A stretch of DNA of 64,000 nt from Sphingobacterium yanglingense. Lineage in GTDB: Bacteria; Bacteroidota; Bacteroidia; Sphingobacteriales; Sphingobacteriaceae. A model generated the notes under the pieces. It made no database searches, was not told the DNA's origin, and saw only the letters and a list, made by a program, of their open reading frames with translations. A program made the translations under genes and the position numbers. The DNA lies in the NCBI RefSeq assembly GCF_004363245.1, contig NZ_SNYV01000011.1, forward strand, positions 434,001 to 498,000, given 5' to 3'. The number at the start of each line of letters is the position of its first letter. Within the stretch, counting starts at the first letter, position 1. Shown here piece by piece: positions 30,028 to 38,894 of this stretch.

Positions 30028-30600
30028 TTAATTCTCTATAGTCCGTCGTATCCGGCTGAGGGAGGAGGCTGTAATACCGAGATAGGAGGCCAACATGCTG
30101 AGGGGGACCCTATTGGCCAGACCGGGATAGTGCCTTAAGAAAAGTTCGTACCGTTCACTGGCATCGAGGTTTTTCATTGTGCTTGCCATCTTTAGTTTGC
30201 TTTCTGCTACAAACGCATAAAGCTTACTAATCAATAAGGGCCAAATACTAACCTGTTTCTCTAGCGTGGCAAAATTTTCCCAATCAATGTACCAGATGCT
30301 CGCGTCGGTGACAGCTTCGATACAGTCATCGGACGGAGCCTGCTGTTGAAAATTATGAAGGTCACCAATGAAGCGACCTTCATAAATAAAATAACGGGTA
30401 AAATCGTCTCCTTTTTTATTATAGTATACCGAACGGAATACGCCATCCTCTACGAAAGCAATCCGTTTGCTTATATTGCCACATTCTACAAAGTATTCTC
30501 CTTTTGTAACCTGGGTATGTTTGAATACGTTACCAATGATATCTTTTTCCTGTTCATTGAGCGGTCCAAACTTTTCAACAAAAGCAATAAGTTCTTTCAT
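30028..30600 (-). CDS. Crp/Fnr-family transcriptional regulator
   Basis: A 190-residue regulator of the short Bacteroidota type. The N-terminal cyclic-nucleotide-like beta-roll (residues 10-120) includes KGEYFVECGNISKRIAFVEDG; the C-terminal winged helix contains LSMLASYLGITASSLSRIRR at 165-185. The iron-sulfur cysteines of true Fnr are absent, and the phosphate-cassette Arg of true Crp is not evident, so the ligand is probably not cAMP in the classical sense. It is transcribed with the DUF4256 gene downstream. Confidence 0.88.
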   Translation of the reverse strand: MKELIAFVEKFGPLNEQEKDIIGNVFKHTQVTKGEYFVECGNISKRIAFVEDGVFRSVYYNKKGDDFTRYFIYEGRFIGDLHNFQQQAPSDDCIEAVTDASIWYIDWENFATLEKQVSIWPLLISKLYAFVAESKLKMASTMKNLDASERYELFLRHYPGLANRVPLSMLASYLGITASSLSRIRRTIEN

Positions 30601-30679
30601 GTTATGTATTTGATTTCAGGATGAAATTTACAAATAATCCTTTGTTAATTCTTATAAGTAGGGGATTATACACGCGACT

Positions 30680-31960
30680 TTATTTTAAATTGATAATAGC
30701 ATCCCGCTCAGGACCGATAGAAAGGTGCGTGATAGGCGCCTCTAATTCAGCTTCCAAATAACGAAGATATTGGGCCAGTTCATAGGGTAACTCTTGTGCA
30801 GATTTGATTTTCGAAAAATCAGCATTCCATCCAGAAAAGGCTTTCCAGTGTGGTGTTAATTGACTTATATCTTGAACAGTAGGGAAGTTGTATTCAAGTT
30901 TTCCATCCAGTTCGTAATGGGTGCAAACATTAACAATATCCATTCCATTAAGTACATCCGATTTGGTGATTATCAGTTGGGTGATACCATTGAGCATGAT
31001 GGCGTACTGGAGTGCAGGTAAATCCAGCCAGCCAATCCGTCTGGGGCGTTTGGTGTTGGACCCGAACTCATTTCCTTTGATACGGAGTTCGTCGCCCAGC
31101 TTGCCTATTATTTCACTAGGGAATGGTCCTTCGCCCACACGGGTGTTGTAAGCTTTCAACACACCAAATATTTCGCCAACCTGACGGGGAGAAACCCCTA
31201 GACCTACACATGCCGCTGAAGCAACCGTATTGGAAGAGGTTACATAAGGATAGGTACCGTGGTCTATATCCAGCATAGTTGCTTGAGCACCTTCAGCCAG
31301 CACGGGCTTTCCTTCTTTTAGCGATTTGTTGATAAAGGTTTCCGTATCGGTTATCGTCAGCTCTTTGAGGGCTTCTATATTCGCTAGGAAGATACCTAGA
31401 GTTTCTTGAAAGTCGGGTAGGGTCTGCCCCAGACGGGTCAAGTATTGGTATTCGCGACGTATGACCTGCTCTACATTAGAAGCGAAGTCGGAAGTGAAAA
31501 TATCACCAACTCTAAACCCTTGTCTTAGCATTTTGTTGGCATAGGCATGGCCAATTCCATTTTTTGTAGTGCCTATCGTACGGAATAGGTCCGACCCCTC
31601 CATGTAGATATCGCTGTACTGGTCTGTAGGCAATACCAAATGTGCTTTCTGGGAGATGAGTAGGTGCTCTTGTATGTTGAGCTCAGGGTAGATATCCGCC
31701 AACTGGGCTATCTCTTGATTAAGCTGTGTAGGGTTGATGACGACACCGCTACCGATAACATTGGTGATGTGGGAGTAGAAAATACCCGAGGGCAGCAGTT
31801 TGAGGGTAATCTTGTGACCGTTCCAAAATATGGTATGTCCTGCGTTGGCACCTCCATTATATCGGGCGACAATCTGATAGTTGGGACATATTTTGTCAAT
31901 AAACTTGCCTTTTCCTTCATCTCCCCACTGGAGACCTACGAGAATATCCATTTTAGCCAT
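30680..31960 (-). CDS. purA: Adenylosuccinate synthetase
   Basis: Joins IMP and aspartate with GTP hydrolysis in AMP synthesis. The protein has 426 residues, the normal length. The GTP-binding QWGDEGKGK motif starts near residue 10, GGANAGHT near 36, GTTKNGIGHAYANK near 129, EGAQATMLDIDHGTYPYVTSSN near 222 and TKRPRRIGWLDLPAL near 295. A second ATG lies three codons in (31951) and is equally possible. A good promoter-like element lies 26 bases upstream. Confidence 0.96.
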   Translation of the reverse strand: MAKMDILVGLQWGDEGKGKFIDKICPNYQIVARYNGGANAGHTIFWNGHKITLKLLPSGIFYSHITNVIGSGVVINPTQLNQEIAQLADIYPELNIQEHLLISQKAHLVLPTDQYSDIYMEGSDLFRTIGTTKNGIGHAYANKMLRQGFRVGDIFTSDFASNVEQVIRREYQYLTRLGQTLPDFQETLGIFLANIEALKELTITDTETFINKSLKEGKPVLAEGAQATMLDIDHGTYPYVTSSNTVASAACVGLGVSPRQVGEIFGVLKAYNTRVGEGPFPSEIIGKLGDELRIKGNEFGSNTKRPRRIGWLDLPALQYAIMLNGITQLIITKSDVLNGMDIVNVCTHYELDGKLEYNFPTVQDISQLTPHWKAFSGWNADFSKIKSAQELPYELAQYLRYLEAELEAPITHLSIGPERDAIINLK

Positions 31961-31985
31961 TTCTTATGTGCTTTGATTTATAGCA

Positions 31986-32015
31986 CAAAAGTAGGACGCA
32001 CTGAACTAAGCCCAA
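31986..32015 (-). promoter_or_regulatory. Promoter-like element of purA
   Basis: On the minus strand TTG (32015-32013), 19 bases, then TACTTTTG (31993-31986), an exact match to TAnnTTTG, 26 bases upstream of the purA ATG. The -33 region is part of an imperfect palindrome, CCAAATG-A-CAATTGG (6 of 7 pairs), which could be a regulator site. Confidence 0.5.
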
Positions 32016-32036
32016 TTGTCATTTGGCAAAAAGAAA

Positions 32037-32684
32037 CTACTTGCCAGCGTATTTCCAAATTTCTTCACCGGCATAACGATGAAAGCCCTCGTTTTGATTC
32101 AGACTAGCATGAAGGAGTGCCTGAGCCAGTATTTCGGTTGGAAGGGGGCGTTGTTTGGTCAATAAACCTATTTTATTGAACCACTTTGTGATTTTTATGG
32201 CAAGTGCTTCTCCCGGTCTATCGCTATCTTTTCGAATCAAGGCCGGTGGATTAAATATACTTAGTCGAGGGAAATCCAATGCCTGTATAGCTTCTTCCAG
32301 CTGTCCTTTCATTTTGTTGTAGAAGAAAATAGAGGTAGCAGAAGCCAATGCAGCCGACACCAATACCAGTTTAGGGACGTTGTTGGCTCTCGCTGCTTTA
32401 GCAAAGTTATACTGATAGTCATAATCGATTTTCCATTGGGCTTCTTTGCTTCCAGCTACTTTTAGTGTCGTTCCCAAAGAGCAGAACAGCACATCGCCAG
32501 TGACGAGCTCTTGCCATTGCTCTACCGCATCAAAATCGATAACGTGTACATGTAGCTTTTCATGCTGCACAGACAGCGATCTGCGTACAAACACATCAAC
32601 ACGGCTAAAGGTATCGTCAGCTAGCAATAGATGAAGTAAATCTTTTCCTGTAGCGCCTGTTGCACCAATTAATAGAGCTTTCAT
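32037..32684 (-). CDS. NAD(P)-binding oxidoreductase of the atypical SDR type
   Basis: A 215-residue Rossmann-fold protein. The dinucleotide motif GATGATGKDLL is at residues 8-18 and VFVRRSL follows the second strand, the typical position for NADP selection. The middle reads VLFCSLGTTLKVAGSKEA and VLVSAALASATSIFFYNKMKGQLEEA, with a YxxxK-like YNKMKG segment. It resembles HTATIP2/TIP30-like proteins found widely in bacteria, whose substrates are unknown. It ends just upstream of the purA promoter element. Confidence 0.85.
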   Translation of the reverse strand: MKALLIGATGATGKDLLHLLLADDTFSRVDVFVRRSLSVQHEKLHVHVIDFDAVEQWQELVTGDVLFCSLGTTLKVAGSKEAQWKIDYDYQYNFAKAARANNVPKLVLVSAALASATSIFFYNKMKGQLEEAIQALDFPRLSIFNPPALIRKDSDRPGEALAIKITKWFNKIGLLTKQRPLPTEILAQALLHASLNQNEGFHRYAGEEIWKYAGK

Positions 32685-32792
32685 ATGGATATTAATTTTG
32701 TTACCGAATCAAAAATACAAAAAAGGATAGGGTTCACTTTTTTTTATTATTTTACAATCATATTCAATTATAGTATAGTCTCCAAATTATTG

Positions 32793-34022
32793 ATGAATAA
32801 CCGTATATGCTTTCTGCTGTTCTTTGTAGCTTTTTCGTTGTCAAATGCGTTTGGCCAGAATTTGCTTACCAAAATCGATAGTACAAGCCGTGAAAAAGTA
32901 GGGTATAGCCATCATATAGCGGTCGAGTTCAGACCTGCCTCGGTCTTGGCATCTTCTCCATTTTATAAGGAGCATAACGGACAGGAGCAACGTATCCGAA
33001 GTGCTTTTTCAGGACATCTTAAGTACTCCTTTGGATTACCCACTGGTAGCCTTGGCAAGGAGGTATTTCGAAATACAGAACAAGGTATCGGTATCGCATA
33101 CTTTAGTTTTCGTAGAGGGCAGGAGTTTGGAAGTCCAGTTGCTACTTACTTTTTTCAGAATGCGGAGATTGCTAATCTGGGCAAAGGACTATCACTAGGC
33201 TACGAATGGAATTTCGGTCTCTCGACCGGGTGGAAACCCTATAATCCACAGACCAATCCAGAGAATCTGATTGTCGGTTCGCGTGAGAATGCTTATATCA
33301 ATCTTGGTATGTTCCTAAAATGGCGGCTGATGGATAGGCTGTCGGTGACAGGAGGGGCGGATATCACTCATTTCTCCAACGGCAATACGGAGTATCCCAA
33401 TGCTGGCGTAAATATGCTGGGTGGAAAGATCGGACTACAGTATGATGTTTCTAAGCTAGTAACAGTCGACGTGAAAGCGACAAATACTTTGCAGGCACAT
33501 GCCTTTCCGAAGCATATCAGTTATGATCTAGTTGTTTTTGGTTCCTGGCGGAGGAAAGGAGTATATTCTTTCGGTAGTCAGGTGGCCTCACCCCATAAAT
33601 ATCCAGTAGTGGGAGCCTATTTTGCACCGATGTACAATGTGAGTTATCGCTTCCGGACAGGATTGTCTTTAGATGGGATATATGATGGTAGTGCAAATGT
33701 ATACACGGAGGATTATATCGTAGGCACACAACAACAATTCTTCAAGCCCAATTGGAACCAGCAAGTCGCCTTGGGTATATCCGCACGTGCAGAGTATATT
33801 ATGCCTATATTCACTATAGGCATCGGTTTGGGAAAGAATGTCTTATATAAGGGAGCGGATTTTAATGGCACCTACCAGAGTTTTGCGTTGAAGATAGGTA
33901 CCAGTAGAAGTTCTTTCTTGCATATCGGTTATAATCTAAAAGACTTTCACGAACCCAATTACCTCATGTTGGGCTTAGGCTATCGATTTCATAACAAGAC
34001 ACCATCTTTTCTAGGTCATTAA
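32793..34022 (+). CDS. PagL-like acyloxyacyl hydrolase / lipid A 3-O-deacylase-like barrel
   Basis: A 409-residue outer-membrane protein. The ATG at 32793 (MNNRICF) is chosen because a signal peptide follows (FLLFFVAFSLSNAFGQ); the 36 codons upstream are not signal-like. The central region, GADITHFSNGNTEYPNAGVNMLGGKIGLQY (near residues 190-220), contains the His-x-Ser motif that forms the PagL catalytic pair. The C-terminal half is extra barrel-like sequence with YNVSYRFRTGLSLDG and LMLGLGYRFHN. It could trim lipid A acyl chains in the outer membrane, complementing the LpxL-like acyltransferase at 4041-4913. The assignment rests on this motif. Confidence 0.72.
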   Translation: MNNRICFLLFFVAFSLSNAFGQNLLTKIDSTSREKVGYSHHIAVEFRPASVLASSPFYKEHNGQEQRIRSAFSGHLKYSFGLPTGSLGKEVFRNTEQGIGIAYFSFRRGQEFGSPVATYFFQNAEIANLGKGLSLGYEWNFGLSTGWKPYNPQTNPENLIVGSRENAYINLGMFLKWRLMDRLSVTGGADITHFSNGNTEYPNAGVNMLGGKIGLQYDVSKLVTVDVKATNTLQAHAFPKHISYDLVVFGSWRRKGVYSFGSQVASPHKYPVVGAYFAPMYNVSYRFRTGLSLDGIYDGSANVYTEDYIVGTQQQFFKPNWNQQVALGISARAEYIMPIFTIGIGLGKNVLYKGADFNGTYQSFALKIGTSRSSFLHIGYNLKDFHEPNYLMLGLGYRFHNKTPSFLGH

Positions 34023-34296
34023 ATAAGCCTAGAATGTCTCCCACAATAGCGTAAGTAAGGTAGCCTTACAAATTGCACATTATTAGAAATGTACTGTTTA
34101 TTCTATCTATCAAAAGATAGTTATTTTAGCATAGAGAATTGTTACCTTGTTTTGTGGGATTCATAAGTTTTAAATAACGTTTTAGAATCTCTTTTTGATG
34201 CTTGAGTTCTTTTTTTTAGGTAAAAAAGTGACGTTCGGATTAGTTTTACAATGAAACTGTAAAATAATCGCCTTATGATTTTAGGTAAATACCCGT
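34023..34296. other. Intergenic region with inverted repeats
   Basis: No ORF of note. CTATC-TATCAAAA-GATAG near 34108-34125, followed by TTATTTT, may be a weak terminator for the PagL-like gene. TTTTACA (34244-34250) and TGTAAAA (34258-34264) form a 7-bp inverted repeat with a 7-base spacer, an operator-like site just before the small ORF at 34297. Confidence 0.4.
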
Positions 34297-34503
34297 ATGA
34301 CTGCTCTAATTGCTAAATCAAAGCTCATGAAAAGGAAGCGTGTTTTTATAGCTTTACTGATTTTATTTGTTGTGGCGATTCTCCTGCATCTATGCTGTCT
34401 CAAAGAAGAACTTGTGCAACAATGCCGTTGGCGGCAAATCAACCCGACGAGCGGGATTGATGACATCGAGTTCCTGAATCAAGACGAGGGATATGTTGTC
34501 TGA
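34297..34503 (+). pseudogene. Short ORF, possible 5' remnant of a Ycf48-like secreted protein
   Basis: 68 codons. Residues 11-30 form a basic start and a hydrophobic helix (RKRVFIALLILFVVAILL), i.e. a signal or anchor; the end reads CRWRQINPTSGIDDIEFLNQ then DEGYVV and stops at TGA. The W..INPTS..DI.FLN...GY.V pattern resembles the first repeat of Ycf48/photosystem-assembly-like propeller proteins, which normally run past 300 residues. The frame is closed directly after it, and the remaining 60 bases before the epimerase gene show no continuation. Either a truncated gene or a real small membrane protein. Confidence 0.4.
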
Positions 34504-34562
34504 GAAGATCTGCGAGCCAGGTATAGCTACGGGTGAATGATGTGAAATAAAAATAAACTAGA

Positions 34563-35609
34563 ATGAAAGCCATTATTATAGGAGCCTCAGGACAGATTGG
34601 CTATGCATTTTATCAATTGTTGAATAAGGCAGGCTGGGAGGTCGTCCTACTTTGCAGAAGCCCATTGCCCTATATGGTTGATGTACAGACGACCGAAGTG
34701 TTACGATTTGACCGCTATGAACGTGCGTCGTTTGACAAAATGATGTCCGCTGGTGCCGATTTGGTAATAGACTTGGTGGCTTTTGGCGAAGAGGAAGGAT
34801 TACAGCTCCTGGAGATGCAGTCTGATTACAGTAGCCTTATCGTGTCATCTTCGTCTAGTGTGTACCAGGATGCTTATGGTAGAACATTGGACGAAGCTGG
34901 CAGTTGCGGCTTTCCTTTATTTGATAAACCTATTTTGGAAACGAATGCAACGGTAGAAGCTGGTCCAGCGACTTATTCTACCCGAAAAGTTGCCTTGGAG
35001 GAAGTATTATTGTCCGGTAGCCGAAATCCCTTAACGATTTTGAGACCTTGTGCCATTTATGGAGCCTACTCGCAGCACCCGAGGGAATGGTGGTTTGTCA
35101 AACGCATGCTCGACCAAAGACGTCAAATCCCGGTAGCCTATCGTGGAGAGAGTTTATTTCATACAACTTCGGGACGTTTGATCGCCGAAGTCGGTCTTGC
35201 GGCAGTTGGCCTGCGGCAGACGCAGGTAGTCAATGTGGGGGATGCTTCGCCATTGTCTGTTCTAGAGATTGGAGAGACGATAGCTGACTACCTCGATTAT
35301 AATGGTAAATTAGTACCTATTGATAAGGGAGAAGGAAATTTTAAAGATATAGGGATGACTCCATGGTCGGTACCGCGACCGTTCGTATTAGATACAACCC
35401 GATCAGAAGGAATATTGGCTGGAGCAGGATTGAAAAATAGAGACTATTTATCTTCTATCCACCGCTATCTGTTCAATCTGGTAGGGCAGTATGGCGTAAA
35501 GAATTGGGAATCTGCCTTTCCTCAACTTGCAGCCTATCCCTTTGAACAGTTTGACTATGCCGCTGAAGATAGATATCTTGCTCATCTAGCCGGGAAAAAT
35601 CTGAAGTAA
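34563..35609 (+). CDS. NAD-dependent epimerase/dehydratase family protein
   Basis: A 348-residue extended short-chain dehydrogenase. The cofactor motif GASGQIGYAFYQLL is at residues 6-19. VIDLVAFGEEE near 64 and VSSSSSVYQD near 95 carry the Ser, and TYSTRKVALEE near 138 has the Y-x3-K catalytic pair. ILRPCAIYGAYSQHPREWW near 160 is the substrate-binding side. The C-terminus contains VGDASPLSVLEIGETIADYL. The family acts on sugar nucleotides and related substrates; nothing local tells which. It is followed by a long hairpin. Confidence 0.87.
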   Translation: MKAIIIGASGQIGYAFYQLLNKAGWEVVLLCRSPLPYMVDVQTTEVLRFDRYERASFDKMMSAGADLVIDLVAFGEEEGLQLLEMQSDYSSLIVSSSSSVYQDAYGRTLDEAGSCGFPLFDKPILETNATVEAGPATYSTRKVALEEVLLSGSRNPLTILRPCAIYGAYSQHPREWWFVKRMLDQRRQIPVAYRGESLFHTTSGRLIAEVGLAAVGLRQTQVVNVGDASPLSVLEIGETIADYLDYNGKLVPIDKGEGNFKDIGMTPWSVPRPFVLDTTRSEGILAGAGLKNRDYLSSIHRYLFNLVGQYGVKNWESAFPQLAAYPFEQFDYAAEDRYLAHLAGKNLK

Positions 35610-35646
35610 TATCGGCGCAATACAGCTACCTGTATTGCACCAATAT
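35609..35646 (+). terminator. Hairpin directly after the epimerase gene
   Basis: ATATCGGCGCAATACAG pairs with CTGTATTGCACCAATAT at 15 of 17 positions around CTAC. It begins at the last base of the stop codon. No T run follows, so it may work as an RNA-end stabiliser or a factor-assisted terminator. Confidence 0.5.
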
Positions 35647-35861
35647 CGTACTTCGCTATACGGGAGATGCAATGCTGAAAGCTATTGAGAGAGAGCTGTG
35701 TCTTAGGCACCACCATACTGGGAGCAAGTTATACTTACTGTCAACACGGAGGGGACTCGGACTCAACACGGTTTCAGTAGCCTTCTTACTACTATCTCCA
35801 CTAGCTCGTAGCACCATCTCTACCGCATTCTAAGTAACAGTCATGCAGAAGGAAATCGCTT

Positions 35862-37088
35862 TTAATGCTCCTTTTCCAAGCGACGTACAGCGGGTATCAA
35901 GCTTAAAAATATGGCCGTCGTTGTGACGACAATCCCCCCAATAAGAAATACCTTTTCTACACCAATATCATCCGCCAGTATCCCGGCGAAAAGCAATCCG
36001 AGCATGGCGGGCAATTGGACAATGCTACCAGAAATGGAGAAGACACGCCCCAAATACTTGGGGTCGAATTGTGTTTGCACCAATACGGTGTACGGCCCAG
36101 TGAAGAAAGGGACCGCTAGCCCTTGTAGGATGGTCATTACGGCATAGGCGGTAAAGTAAGTAGGTGGTAATACACCACAGGTCGCTAATGCAATGCCTAG
36201 AGCGGAGAATCCAAAAACGATGAGTACGGTCTTTTTTATCTTGGGGTTCCATAAACTGAGGGCCAACCCTCCGATAAGTAAACCGAGGCCATACAGACCT
36301 TCAATTAAACTGACCTGATAGGGGCTACCCTTAAAATACTGGAGGGTCATCAAAGGCATGACGGCGACAATAGGCATAACAAAGAAATTGATAACTATCT
36401 CACAGCCCATCAACCACGATATTCCTTTGTTTTTCCAGATTATGCTTACTCCTGAAGCCATATCCCTTAGGATAGACTTAGCGGATTGTGCCGCCTGCGT
36501 TACTTTGGGGATACGTACAAAGACCAAAGCAGTGCAGGCAATGATAGCACCTGCTACATCCAATAGCATGACCGCACTCATCCCAAAATGGAGCAATCCT
36601 ATTGCTCCGAGAATAGGCCCACATATAATGGAAATGGATTGGATGACCTCGTTTACTCCGGCGATACGTACCAAAGCGGATTTTGGTGCAAGGAGGGGAA
36701 CAGCCGATTTCATCGCTGGAGTGTGAAAAGCTCCACCTATGGAGCGTAAGGTAAGGAGTATATAAATAGCCCACAGCTCGACGATATCCAGATAAAAGAA
36801 TAAGGCTATTAAAGCAGAGCAGAATGCGACGAAGAGATCCGCACCAATCATGGTCCACTTGCGATTCCAGCGGTCTACAAATACGCCAGCAAAAGGCCCC
36901 AACACGATCTGAGGCAACAGTCCTGAGACAGTTGCATAAGCCAAAGCTTCCGCAGAACCGGTTTCCATTCCGATCCAAAGGACGATAGCAAATTGGGCGG
37001 TCGCACTACTCAGTATAGAGAACAGTTGTCCCGACCATATGATAGCGAATTTCTTTTTCCAGTTATGCAGTTCCTTTTTCATTTCCAT
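35862..37088 (-). CDS. MFS transporter
   Basis: A 408-residue inner-membrane protein with about twelve hydrophobic helices. After the first helix come the family motifs GLLPQIVLGPFAGVFVDRWNRKWTM (residues 55-79, the A-loop form) and the second-half equivalent around LGRVFSISGSIVQLPAMLG. Overall it resembles the enterobactin-exporter/MdfA-like group of drug and metabolite exporters. ATGs at 37088 and 37082 are both possible starts. The Crp-like regulator and NUDIX genes lie directly upstream on the same strand, so the exporter may be controlled by that regulator. Confidence 0.9.
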   Translation of the reverse strand: MEMKKELHNWKKKFAIIWSGQLFSILSSATAQFAIVLWIGMETGSAEALAYATVSGLLPQIVLGPFAGVFVDRWNRKWTMIGADLFVAFCSALIALFFYLDIVELWAIYILLTLRSIGGAFHTPAMKSAVPLLAPKSALVRIAGVNEVIQSISIICGPILGAIGLLHFGMSAVMLLDVAGAIIACTALVFVRIPKVTQAAQSAKSILRDMASGVSIIWKNKGISWLMGCEIVINFFVMPIVAVMPLMTLQYFKGSPYQVSLIEGLYGLGLLIGGLALSLWNPKIKKTVLIVFGFSALGIALATCGVLPPTYFTAYAVMTILQGLAVPFFTGPYTVLVQTQFDPKYLGRVFSISGSIVQLPAMLGLLFAGILADDIGVEKVFLIGGIVVTTTAIFLSLIPAVRRLEKEH

Positions 37089-37156
37089 CTGTTCTAATTT
37101 TTTTTGAAGCAGATGGCAAAAATAGAAGCTTAAAAACGGGGAAACGTGAACATTTG

Positions 37157-37720
37157 TTAACTAATGTTTTGTTTTACCAACTGTCTTCGAATACGGCTGA
37201 GCGACTGTGGCGTCATACCCAGACAGGAGGCAATGTATTTCTGAGGGACCAGCTGAAAAACCTCGGGGTCTTTTTCGAGTATAGTGAGGTAGCGCGCACG
37301 GGCGGTAGGCTGGCATAGCATGACCAGCCATTCGGTAATCTGAAAGTAGTATTGTTCTAGTACCGTACGGACCAGGTTAGAAATCTCATGGGATTCTTTG
37401 CAAAAAGTATCCAGGTCTGTTTTTGAGATGACGTAAGCAGAGCTGTCGGAAATGGACTCAATAATGTAGTCTTCGGATGCTTCGGAGTATAAGATATCCC
37501 CATAGCGCTCAAACCAAAGAGTCCTTTCTTCTCCATCAAATAGGCGGTATGCCCGCCAGATGCCTTCATTAATAATATAGTAATATTGCTTGCGCTCCTG
37601 TAGACCAATGACGATATCATGGTAGCCATAGGATTTCTTTTCCATACGAGAGAGGAGTAGGGCTATCAGCTCGGGACTGACACCATATTTCTCGCATAAT
37701 ATAGGAATGAGTGCTTCCAT
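37157..37720 (-). CDS. Crp/Fnr-family transcriptional regulator
   Basis: A 187-residue regulator. The beta-roll (residues 15-110) includes YGYHDIVIGLQERKQYYYIINEGIWR, and the helix-turn-helix at 160-182 reads PQKYIASCLGMTPQSLSRIRR. It is similar in design to the 30028-30600 protein, though only distantly related by eye. It starts 21 bases after the stop of the NUDIX gene, and an MFS exporter gene follows 68 bases later, suggesting local control of export. Confidence 0.88.
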   Translation of the reverse strand: MEALIPILCEKYGVSPELIALLLSRMEKKSYGYHDIVIGLQERKQYYYIINEGIWRAYRLFDGEERTLWFERYGDILYSEASEDYIIESISDSSAYVISKTDLDTFCKESHEISNLVRTVLEQYYFQITEWLVMLCQPTARARYLTILEKDPEVFQLVPQKYIASCLGMTPQSLSRIRRQLVKQNIS

Positions 37721-37741
37721 GTTCTGAAGATGCTGTTGCTA

Positions 37742-38155
37742 TTAATGGAGATACCCATCCGCGATCAAGCGTTGGTATAAGAGGACTACGCCCGGGACTT
37801 GTATCGGTTCTTTTTGATAGGTGTCGAAATCAAAAAAGCGGATTTCATCTATCTCACTACTGGCTTGTATTTCCTCTTCCAGCTTATACAAAAAGCAATC
37901 TTGCTCCATAACGATATGGGGGTTTTCTCCATAGGCTGGAGCAGATATATGACAGTAAAACTGGAGTGAATCGGGGCTTAATCGAAGATTGGTCTCTTCT
38001 GCTATCTCACGAAGTAAGGCTTCGAGGGAATTCTCCCCTTGATCCACCTTTCCGCCCAGCAGGTACCAGGCCTTTTTATTACGGCTATAGCCCAGTAATA
38101 GTTTATTGTTATCGACTACAACAAGACCGGCCGTAGGTAGTGCTATTTTTTCCAT
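37742..38155 (-). CDS. NUDIX hydrolase
   Basis: A 137-residue pyrophosphohydrolase. The Nudix box is GKVDQGENSLEALLREIAEETNL in two parts (G at residue 35, REIAEE at 49-54), matching G-x5-E-x7-REUxEExGU. VVDNNKLLLGYSR at the N-terminus and a short C-terminal region complete a single domain. It would hydrolyse a nucleoside diphosphate linked to another group; small NUDIX proteins of this type cannot be assigned a substrate by sequence. It is the first gene of the NUDIX, Crp-like, MFS set. Confidence 0.92.
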   Translation of the reverse strand: MEKIALPTAGLVVVDNNKLLLGYSRNKKAWYLLGGKVDQGENSLEALLREIAEETNLRLSPDSLQFYCHISAPAYGENPHIVMEQDCFLYKLEEEIQASSEIDEIRFFDFDTYQKEPIQVPGVVLLYQRLIADGYLH

Positions 38156-38228
38156 TTCCTTTGTTTCTGGCTTCTAAGATAAGGAAAATCATCAGCTACT
38201 GAAATACGAAGCGCGTATATATGAAATA

Positions 38229-38281
38229 ATTCAAACCGCCACGTCTATAGTGGGTAAAGAACTACAGTGGACGGTTTGAAT
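38229..38281 (-). terminator. Long hairpin after the DsrE-like gene
   Basis: ATTCAAACCG and CGGTTTGAAT pair perfectly over 10 bp, with a further CAC/GTG after a one-base offset, enclosing about 30 bases that include ACTATAG and CTACAGT. It follows the DsrE-like stop by 37 bases and is followed on the minus strand by ATTATTTC. Confidence 0.55.
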
Positions 38282-38317
38282 CGGCATTCTAATGCTCCTA
38301 TAGTTTGTGTGCGTGTG

Positions 38318-38758
38318 TTACAATGTAATAGTCTTAAACCCTAATTCCTGAAGACCAAATAGATAGGTAAACCCATTCGGCGTAGTATAGATAGAGGGGT
38401 GATACTGTGATTTTTTCACGCCAAGCTTGTTCATCGCAAATTCGCAAACTACTAATCTGATACCCGATTTTTCGGCACTTTGGATGGTGCTCTCCAATTC
38501 TTTATTTTCAGCTAGTTCTTTGACGACCTGTCCGATAAGTACGATCTCGAATTGAACGGCTTTGTCTTTTGATTTATATTCGGTGCCAGTCATTACCGAA
38601 GCCATCAAATGCATTGGGTTCTGAACCAAAATCGCGTATTTCCCGTCTGTTTTGACGGCCTTTTCTACGGATTCTACTGCTACTTGTTGGGCAGATAGCG
38701 AGCTAGTGAAGGAGATTCCGAATAGTAATAATGCAACGGCTAAAATTTGCTTTCTCAT
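38318..38758 (-). CDS. Secreted DsrE-family protein
   Basis: A 146-residue protein from the ATG at 38758 (MRKQILAV); the codon nine bases upstream is TTG. It has a signal peptide (ILAVALLLFGISFTSSLSAQQ) and then a DsrE/DsrF-like fold: KYAILVQNPMHLMAS, FEIVLIGQVVKEL, a long helix, and GIRLVVCEFAMNKLGV carrying the family Cys near residue 110. DsrE-like proteins carry or transfer sulfur. The export signal sets it apart from cytoplasmic sulfur relays. It is monocistronic, closed by a hairpin. Confidence 0.82.
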   Translation of the reverse strand: MRKQILAVALLLFGISFTSSLSAQQVAVESVEKAVKTDGKYAILVQNPMHLMASVMTGTEYKSKDKAVQFEIVLIGQVVKELAENKELESTIQSAEKSGIRLVVCEFAMNKLGVKKSQYHPSIYTTPNGFTYLFGLQELGFKTITL

Positions 38759-38894
38759 GTGTTCCAATGTTTAAGATTACGTGTTTCTTCTTTTTGAATT
38801 AACCGAAGATAAGGATATCTGTATGGTCTTTGTGTAACAAAGGATACATTGAAATTCCTACCTTTGTCGTAATCGTGTAACTGTTTGAGCGTAT

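Noticed and set aside
35672..35833. Plus-strand 53-codon ORF between the epimerase and MFS genes
   Set aside because: Composition is Arg/Leu/Ser-rich and random-looking; no resemblance or ribosome-binding context supports it.
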